Origin: Papiliotrema nemorosa
Lineage: Eukaryota > Basidiomycota > Tremellomycetes > Tremellales > Rhynchogastremaceae
Reading direction: 5' to 3'
Assembly (NCBI GenBank): GCA_032158125.1
Contig: JASKOT010000001.1
Location: 1,420,124-1,484,123, forward strand
Length of the DNA: 64,000 bases
Shown: piece after piece, positions 57,041 through 64,000 of the stretch
Position numbering within the stretch: position 1 is the stretch's first letter
Layout of the letters: each line of letters begins with the position of its first letter
Position numbers and translations under genes: made by a program
Notes under the pieces: model-generated
What the model saw: the letters and a program-made list of their open reading frames with translations, nothing else
Told to the model about the DNA's origin: nothing
The model's database searches: none

Positions 57041-58271
57041 ATGGTCCAGCTGACAGTCGTCCTCCCAGCTCTCTGTGCATTGGCGGCAACGGTGCTGGCA
57101 CTGGTGAGTAGATGTCCTGCATTCGTGATCCTCGACCGTATTGCAATTGAGCTATGCAGCCTCTGCAGGAACGCGCAGCTTGTCCTTCGTTGGCACCTGG
57201 GGACCCGGCCTTTTCACTCGATTGCGGTGAGCTGGCGAGCCGAGTGGTCTTTCCCGATGGGAACCAGGGTAAAGCTGGAGGCGTGGTCTTTTTGGTACAT
57301 GGCACAGGGAGTACAGGAGACGAGACTTGGGGTCCGGGACCGTATCATACCATCCTACCATCCCAGGGGTAAGTTGGACGTCTTTCATCTCGATCTGCCC
57401 AAAGCTAATTGCAAGCCCGGGCTACGATATCGCCTGGTTCAATTCACCTACCCGCTCCTTGGGCGACGCTCAGATTACTGCCGAATACATCGCGTATAAC
57501 ATCAAAGCCCTCGCGCAAAAAAGCAAGACGGGCAAGGTGTTTATCATTGGTCACAGCCAAGGGAACATCAACGTGCAGTGGGCTCTGGCGTATTTCCCCA
57601 GCACGCGCCAATATGTCAGTGGGTTCTCCTCCCTCGCCGGAGATTTTCACGGTAAGTCTGGCTGTCTCCACTGGCATCACCCTACACCCCCAGAGCATAC
57701 TGACTTGAAGGAACTGCTGAGGGACCCTTGCTTTGTCTAGGCCAAGATCTCGTTCAAGGCGGATGCGAGCCTAGCGTCATCCAGCAATCGGTCGGATCAA
57801 ACTATCTCCGTGCCCAGAATGCAAGGGGTGGCTCTGCCCTCGTACCGACGACCAGTTTGTACACCATCACCGACGACATTATTCAGCCCGAGGTGGTCAA
57901 TCCAACAAGTAACCTCCCAGGGGCAACGGTTATCCCAGTGAATCTCGCTTGCCCTGGGTTTGTGACTGACCATTTCGGCATGACGATAGCAGCTCCAGCT
58001 TTCGCACTCACTCTGGACGCCTTGCAGCACGGCGGTAAAGCAAGCCTGTCTCGATTCGATCCCGCCAAGGCGTGCTCCCTGGAAAACCTGTTTGGAGTGG
58101 TGTGAGTCCTCGAACGAGGCGTAGAGCTCGACTGACAGTCTCAGAACTGGGAATGCCCTGCGAGAGGTACCCGGCGCAATCCGACAAGCGGCTCTCGATG
58201 CTATCGCTGTCGGGGTATATGAGCCTAAACAATTTGAAGAGCCTCCGCTCAAGTCATATGCAGCTAGCTGA
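57041..58271 (+). CDS. Secreted lipase, Candida antarctica lipase B-like
   Basis: About five or six exons. The start codes for a signal peptide (MVQLTVVLPALCALAATVLA). The body reads VVFLVHGTGSTGDETWGPGP (oxyanion-hole region), YDIAWFNSPTRSLGDAQITA, VFIIGHSQGNINVQWALAYF with the catalytic Ser in GHSQG, SLYTITDDIIQPEVVNP with the catalytic Asp in TDDIIQ, and VTDHFGMTIAAPAFALTLDA with the catalytic His. The order and motifs match CalB, which uses TWSQG where this protein has GHSQG. It ends PPLKSYAAS at 58269-58271. It would hydrolyse esters or triglycerides outside the cell. Cys residues near CPSLAPGDP, DCGELAS, GCEPSV and KACSLE could form disulfides. Confidence 0.9.
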
Positions 58272-58613
58272 GCTCGGTGATGGTCATTTGTATACTTTAC
58301 CGTAATCCGTTCTGTAGCATAGCGTACTGTTTGTCGGGATAGTGTTGACGTGAGGTATCGAATACCTGTTCTTGATCGAATGCAAAGTAAATAGCGCACG
58401 ATGACAAAGACTCGGGTAACTTAGCTGACATCTAGATCAGTGCTCTCGCCAGATCAGAGCGTATCAGATTCTGCCCTTTGACAATCGAGCAAGAGTCGCA
58501 CCAACTCTGAGAGGGCGAGGGAAGCCTTTAACAACGGCTGCACCCTTGCCCGACATTTCCGACTTGTAATCTCCTCTTTTTCCCGAGCCAGGTCGCCAAG
58601 TCGAGGTGCAGAT

Positions 58614-58792
58614 GAGGGAATATATATTTTCGAATGTCCATTCTGCACGATTCTTGCTTCTCTCTAACAAAGCTTACCGCCAAGCCGGCGCGAGGGAATA
58701 TATGTTTTCGAATACTCACCTTCGATTTGCCACATTGCCGCAATCTGATGCCAAGACCCCGTGCAAGTGGAGGTTTCATCATGTTTTCGAAT
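58614..58792 (+). repeat. Short repeats spaced by 78-79 bp
   Basis: A 22-bp element with core ATATTTTCGAAT / ATGTTTTCGAAT occurs at 58614-58635 and 58692-58713 (one mismatch), and its 12-bp right part recurs at 58781-58792. The spacing is regular. They lie 320-500 bp before the MFS gene. The rest of the 840-bp gap 58272-59111 shows no gene. Confidence 0.7.
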
Positions 58793-59111
58793 GCGGAGTC
58801 TGGCTTAATTCCCAGAACGGGTCATGAAGTTTCCAGATCTGCGATCGAGATCTCTTGGCTCAGCTCTGGGCACGGGTGACCATGGGGACCTCACGACGGG
58901 ATCTTGCGGAGCACCAGAAAGGCATGATAACACCATCGGAAATACTGTCTGCGAGCGTCATATGAACACTTGGCACGATAGTATCCCCTCAAGGATCGTA
59001 GGTATAAAGAGTGGGAGGCTTCTACCCTTGTCCCACATCCTGACTCCACGGGCCCCGCGCATCCCCACGACCTTCCCTTGCAGCCCTTTTGCTACAGTAT
59101 ATCAAGCAACG

Positions 59112-60812
59112 ATGAGTCACCCTAGTGCGGGAGTGGCACCTGCCACTACATACGAAGATGCAGAAAAAGGCGAAGACCAAGTCATCGAAGATGTCGATGC
59201 AGAGAAGTCTGCAGTCGGCGCCAAAGTCGACTACTCTGGATTTGCCCAAAAATCCGACCCCAAGGAAATTCGACTGGTCCGCAAGCTCGACATGTACATC
59301 ATGGTATGTGATGAGGACTGGGATTTCTCCAGAGACTGATTCCAAGACATCCCTTTGGGCCATGTACTGGTTCAACTACCTTGATCGTAACGCTATCGCG
59401 TTGGCCAAAAGTGGGTGTAAATTGCCTCGCTTTCACTGAACTCCAGTCTCCTCTATCACCACGGATCTCGGTCTATCCGATGTTCAGTATCAGACATGCG
59501 TATCGATCTTGTTTGTGGGTTACGTCCTTACCGGCATTCCGTCAAACATGCTTCTCACCCGAATCGATCCACCCAAGTTCATGTGCACACTCATGTTGTT
59601 GTGGGCCGTCTTGTCGATCTGTACTGCATTCTCTCGCAACTACATCGGCTTGCTTCTCGTACGATTCTTCCTTGGAGTGGTGGAAGCGCCTTACTACCCT
59701 GGCGCTCTCCTAATTATCTCCAACTTTTACACGAGGACAGAGATTGCCACTCGGATTGCCATCTTGTAAGCAGGACCTGGTGTCCGCTGTATTATGCTGA
59801 CTCGCAGGTACACTGGAAACATATTGAGCACATCGTTCGCCGGCCTGATTGCTGCTGGTGTGTTTCACCTCGACGGTCGACTGGGATACGCTGGCTGGCA
59901 ATGGCTTTTCATCATTCAAGGTGAATTAAATGGTGCCAGACTGCAGCTGACCCAAGGCACTGGAACCGGGATTGTCGCGCTCGCATGCTTCCCCTTCTTG
60001 CCATCTAGACCCCTTACTACCAAATGGCTCAAAGAGGAAGAGAGGCAGCTTGCTCACTCGCGGTTGTTCCGTGACCGAGTCGACCATGACGCCGAGCCAA
60101 GTTCCACGTTGAATGGACTTAAGCAAGCAGTCAAAGACCCTCGAGTTTGGCTCTTCTGCTTGGCTCAAAACCTACACCTTTCGGCAAACGGTTTCAAGAA
60201 TTTCTTCCCCTCTGTCATTTCAACACTAGGCTTCAGGTGGGTACCCTGTGTAGCCCGAGAGGTTTCTGATCATCAGTCGAACAATTGGGCTGGTTCTCAC
60301 CTGTCCCCCCTACTTGATTGCAGGCTTCGCAACACTCATTGTCTCCTGGAGCTCAGGTAAATGGAATGAACGAACTTGGCACATCACCGTGAGCAAGGCA
60401 GTCGCGATTGTTGGGTTCGCCTTGGCCCCAGCGACCATGAACACCGGTGTACGGTACTTTGCTATGTGTACGTGTAATTTGTTGGGTAAAACTGATAGTA
60501 TCAGGCGTCTTCACGATCGGGACCTACACCGTAAATAGTCTGCTCCTAGGCTGGGCCGCTACGATCTGCAATCAGACTCAGGAAAAGAAAGCCGTCACCA
60601 TCGCCATGATGACGTCCATCTCCAACGCTTCCTTCATCTACACGCCGTACCTCTTCCGGGACCAAGACCGCCCAAGATACACGCTGGCCATGGCAGCTAT
60701 GGCTGCATTCTCCCTTGGTTGCGCTCTTTGCGCGTGGGCCATGCGGATAATCTTGATTCGACAGAACAAGCAACTCCATCTCACTGGATCTCCGACTCGA
60801 TACCCTTATTAG
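59112..60812 (+). CDS. MFS transporter, Dal5-like anion:cation symporter
   Basis: About seven exons, starting MSHPSAGVAPATTYEDAEKG. Membrane blocks are WAMYWFNYLDRNAIALAK, LSDVQYQTCVSILFVGYVLT, GIPSNMLLTRIDPPKFMCTL, LLLVRFFLGVVEAPYYPGAL, YTRTEIATRIAILYTGNILS, GWQWLFIIQG, SANGFKNFFPSVISTLGF, FTIGTYTVNSLLLGWAATIC and SNASFIYTPYLFRDQDRPRY. This is the fungal anion:cation symporter group (allantoate, nicotinate, pantothenate type). It is a different subtype from the permease at 41.6 kb. A plasma-membrane location is expected. The substrate is unknown. It lies outside the cluster proper, beyond the lipase. Confidence 0.9.
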
Positions 60813-62376
60813 TTGGTTTGACGACCACCGAGGAGATTCCTACAAGAGGGGGCCAGAAGCGGAGGCCTGGATATGGACGAGGCTGAAGTGGATAAAGCAG
60901 AGCCAGAGGAAACGAGGAGCTCCGGTTGGGATCAGGAGAATTTGGCAAAAGAAAATGGCGTTGGTATCAAGAGGGGCCTGTTTTATTGTTTGTTCGCAAG
61001 TAGTTCGTATATGTCAACGTTTCGGAGGTTCCAATGTAAACAGTGATCGTGTAGCTCAACAAGTTGACGTGTTGGGTGGGCTCGCCTCAGGGTCTTTGGC
61101 GTCCATTCGAGCAAGGAGGATGTAGAGACCACAACGAGTCGCACTAATGATGGATACAAGGAAAACTCAATCTCAACCATGCATTTCGGTGTTGGGCACT
61201 CGAAACAAGGTACGTGACCGATCCATCGACAATACAGCCTTGCATCAGTTCCCCTATCCAATGGATGAGCTCCGTCCTCTGCAGCCTGTGTCGGCAATTC
61301 TTCCTGGAGCACCAGACCCGAAAGGATGACATTTGGTGCACTTGGTACCGATGTTGTTTCGATCATGTGCGGAGAGACTGGTGATTCTCGCTTCGTACCC
61401 TATCAGGGTAGCGTTGATACCGTACGCATAGACGGTATGCGGGGTAAGCGAATCTTCTGAACTTGTCAGAGACCTTTAGGCCTGGACTATAACAGAACTG
61501 CCGCTGTCATCAGCGCGAACTGTCGGGCTGGCCACAACGAGTAAGCCAAGTCAAGAGCTAAGCAGCATCCTTCTCTCAGTAGTCTGGAGTACCTCCTCGA
61601 GTAGAGGTTGGGGATGTCGGGCTAATAATGCCTACTGAGGGACTCCATAGTGGTCCCCAATCCAAGAACGCGGACAAGATCACCGCTGAATGACTGAAGA
61701 ATAATTCATCCGCCTGTATTCATTCCGCAGAGGCAGGTGGAAACGCACGAGTAGGGGATGACGGACGTTTGAAAAGAAGCTAGGACAGTTTTTCGAGCAT
61801 ATCGGTCGTTTGGGTCATTTGGTCACACTTCGCCATGACGAAGCTTTTGCGGCTCTTTTGAGGGCTCCATGTGGAGATCTGGGGGTCCATGTTTCGGACG
61901 ATAATCAAAAATCTTGCAATCTTGCCATTCTGGGTGTTCATGGGCGACTTGGGTGTTCGAGACAGCCTTTAAATAGAATATGAATGGGCACATTGAAGCA
62001 CGTCTCGATGGCATGTGACCAAATATCAGGGTATTCGAAGCCAATCCTGGATGACTCCACATCAAAGTTGCCGCGGATACAACTGCCCCACTTACCCGGG
62101 CCCACTATTGCTTTAAAAAGATGGTCTTCGAGGATACTTCGTATGACCCGTTATGTGCAAGGTATTGCGGGTTCATTAGCGCTTTGTTAGCGCGTCCGGC
62201 ACGGATATCGAGAACCTCGCTAATGTGACCGGTGATTGCCGTTGAGCCTAGATCCGTCGAGATCGATTTCGGAAGGGCAACATTTCGACGCACACGTTGG
62301 GAAAATGGTCCGTACCATCCCTCTATCACAGCTATAAGAACACGATCGTCGATGGCTTCTAAAACGTCAGTCAACC
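60813..62376. other. Gene-poor stretch near the chromosome end
   Basis: Over 1.5 kb without a convincing gene. A minus-strand frame at 61823-62065 (with HPEWQDCKIFDYRPKHGPPD) and an overlapping frame (GFEYPDIWSHAIETC) read like protein but have no intact start, partner exons or known domain. They may be remnants of a decayed gene. Confidence 0.4.
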
Positions 62377-63270
62377 ATGCTCCCTTTCCTCGCTCTTTGC
62401 ACTGTGCTCTGCAAGCTCGCTGCGGCCGGCCCCTGCGACATATACGCACAAGGCGGTACCCCCTGTGTGGCAGCTCACTCAACCGTTCGGAGCTTGTACG
62501 ATAGCTTCGGAGGCGCTCTATATCAAGTGTTCCGAAACTCGGACAACAGTACTAAGGACATTTATCCACTCTCCACGGGTGGTGTCGCCAATGCCGGCGC
62601 TCAAGACTACTTTTGTAACTCCGGCACTTGTTTGATCACGATCATTTACGATCAGTCGGGCAACGGTAATCACCTCACGGCCGCCCCGCCTGGAGGCGCC
62701 GCGTCTGGCGCTGGAAGCAACGGTTACGACTTCACTGCCGGAGCCACCGGTGCAGCGGTGACAGTCGGTGGCAACCGGGCGTATGGAGTCTTCTCTTCGC
62801 CTGGTACGGGGTACAGGAACGACAACACCAAGAACATTGCCACGGGAAATGAGCCAGAGGGCTTGTACGCCATATTTGACGGCACTCATTACAACGGCAA
62901 CTGCTGCTACGACTATGGAAACGCCGAAACCGACAACCATGATGACGGTTCCGGCACGATGGAATCTATCTACTTTGGAAACAACGGATGTTGCGGCGGA
63001 AACACGCTAGGCGAGGGCAACGGTCCTTGGATCATGGGTGATCTCGAAAACGGTCTTTGGGCAGGTGGTTCGACGAGCAACAATGTCAACGCAAACAACC
63101 CACCCATCGACTACCGATTCGTCACGGCCGTGGTCAAGGGAAACGACACTAACCAATGGGCTATCCGCGGAGGCAACTCTCAGACTGGACCGCTTTCCAC
63201 CTTCTGGTCTGGGCCGCGACCCAACGACTACTACCCAATGAGGAAACAGGGTGCAGGGTTAGGGGGTTAG
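62377..63270 (+). pseudogene. GH54 alpha-L-arabinofuranosidase, truncated by telomere-type repeats
   Basis: The intron-less frame encodes a signal peptide (MLPFLALCTVLCKLAAA) and then the GH54 catalytic domain: GPCDIYAQGGTPCVAAHSTV, CLITIIYDQSGNGNHLTAAP, GVFSSPGTGYRNDNTKN, YAIFDGTHYNGNCCYDYGNA, GPWIMGDLENGLWAGG and RFVTAVVKGNDTNQWAIRGG. The Glu of GDLEN matches the nucleophile (Glu221 in Aspergillus AbfB). The native sequence stops at RKQGA (codon ending 63255); the next codons are telomere repeat and give GLGG then a stop. So the acid/base Asp (Asp297, GGDNS motif) and the whole C-terminal arabinose-binding (CBM42) domain are missing. The intact part looks undamaged, so truncation is probably recent. 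It should be catalytically dead. Confidence 0.88.
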
Positions 63271-63302
63271 GGGGTTAAGAGGGTTAGGGGGTTAGGGGGT
63301 TA
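63256..63302 (+). repeat. Telomere-type repeat tract (TTAGGGGG)
   Basis: Four perfect TTAGGGGG units with one variant unit (TTAAGAGGG) in the middle, starting directly after GCA of the broken GH54 gene. The G-rich strand points to the right, the orientation of a right chromosome end. TTAGGGGG-type repeats are the telomere repeats of Cryptococcus relatives. Unique sequence follows, so in this assembly the tract is interstitial. Confidence 0.85.
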
Positions 63303-63313
63303 CATACCCATTT

Positions 63314-63326
63314 GGGGGGGGGGGGG
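63314..63326 (+). repeat. G13 homopolymer
   Basis: Thirteen G in a row, 12 bp after the telomere-type tract, which may mark an assembly or replication-slippage site. The segment between here and 63476 is otherwise unremarkable and ends in a partial copy of the tandem repeat edge. Confidence 0.6.
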
Positions 63327-63476
63327 TCGGAAATCGTCAACAGTCAAAGTTAAGAACCCGATAGGACTCGTTCTTCTGATTCAGAATATATCAGTCTAAC
63401 GTCAGTACATGCCCTGTGAGAGAAGTTATTCCAAGGTCTGGGTGGCAATTGTCTTCGACCGGGGGTGACCCCTTAC

Positions 63477-64000
63477 GCCACCCACCAAGATCGGTCTCGT
63501 CGATACCAATATGCATCGTGCATGGATTTCAAGGATATATCCTGGTAGAGAATTAATTGCTGAGTCAGGATCTATCATTAGTATCGTCCTAAGTGGGTCG
63601 TGGAAGAAGTGAGTTGAAAAGAGCACTTACCATGATGGCGATGGACTGACCCCTTAAGGGGATGGCTCTTGCCACCCACCAAGATCGGTCCCGTTGATAC
63701 CGATTTGCATCGTGCATGTACTGCAAGGATATGTTCTGGTAGAGAATGGAATTCCGAGTCAGAACCGATCATTAGTATTGTCCTAAGTGAGTGGTGGACG
63801 GGATAAGTGGAAAAAAGCACTTACCTCGATCGGTCAACCCCTAAGGGGATGGTTCTCGCCACCCACCAAGATTGGTCCCGTTGATACCGATTTGCATCGT
63901 GCATGTACTGCAAGGATATGTTCTGGTAGAGAATGGAATTCCGAGTCAGAACCGATCATTAGTATTGTCCTAAGTGAGTGGTGGACGGGATAAGTGGAAA
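63477..64000 (+). repeat. Subtelomeric tandem repeats, unit about 187-194 bp
   Basis: Units begin with GCCACCCACCAAGAT at 63477, 63671 and 63858; the third is cut by the window edge. Units two and three differ at only one position over the 143 bp that can be compared, whereas the first is clearly diverged. Unit borders carry CCCCTTAAGGGG-type palindromes (63646-63658 and, shortened, 63839-63848). The array probably continues outward. Short minus-strand frames inside the units are repeats of each other and are not taken as genes. Confidence 0.85.

Noticed and set aside
63426..63820. Two similar short minus-strand frames in the subtelomeric repeats
   Set aside because: They are copies of each other because the DNA is tandemly repeated; no wider frame or domain supports them as genes.
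63477..64000. CRISPR-like array
   Set aside because: The units are about 190 bp tandem copies without distinct spacers, and the genome is eukaryotic.

Overview
The window is nuclear DNA from a fungus. Nearly every gene is broken by several short introns (about 34-60 nt, GT-AG, with a CTGAC/CTNAC-like branch site before the acceptor). The right end carries TTAGGGGG telomere-type repeats followed by a tandem subtelomeric repeat. That repeat type, the intron style and the gene content suggest a basidiomycete yeast of the Cryptococcus/Kwoniella group (Tremellomycetes), close to a chromosome end. The taxon is an inference. Coordinates given for multi-exon genes run from start codon to stop codon and include introns.

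Left part (1-31.6 kb): a peroxisomal flavin amine oxidase, a DUF1338 2-oxoadipate dioxygenase-like enzyme, an alpha/beta hydrolase, a charged lysine-rich protein, a secreted cysteine-rich CPL1-like protein, a secreted purple acid phosphatase, a GH29 alpha-L-fucosidase, an UNC93-like transporter, an OPT oligopeptide transporter, an APP1-type phosphatidate phosphatase, a glycolipid transfer protein, and two large divergent genes of unknown function.

Central part (31.8-55.5 kb): eleven adjacent genes that together look like a pathway for hydantoins and D-amino acids. They are an ATP-dependent 5-oxoprolinase/hydantoinase, a Zn2Cys6 regulator, a DUF1445 protein (D-glutamate cyclase/hydro-lyase family), a Dal5-type MFS permease, a class II aldolase-like protein, an NCS1 permease, an N-carbamoyl-D-amino-acid hydrolase, a hydantoin racemase, a second Zn2Cys6 regulator, a D-amino-acid oxidase with a peroxisomal tail, and a dihydropyrimidinase/D-hydantoinase. 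Read as a route: uptake by the NCS1 permease, racemisation of the 5-substituted hydantoin, ring opening by the hydantoinase, decarbamoylation by the carbamoylase, then oxidative deamination by the oxidase to a 2-oxo acid and ammonia. Divergent pairs share short intergenic regions with CGG/CCG inverted repeats typical of Zn2Cys6 targets. This cluster is the most notable system in the window.

Right part (55.6-64 kb): a small Asn/Gly-repeat secreted protein, a CalB-like lipase, a second Dal5-type MFS transporter, a gene-poor stretch, and a GH54 arabinofuranosidase gene cut off inside its catalytic domain exactly where telomere-type repeats begin. About 190-bp tandem subtelomeric repeats follow to the window edge.
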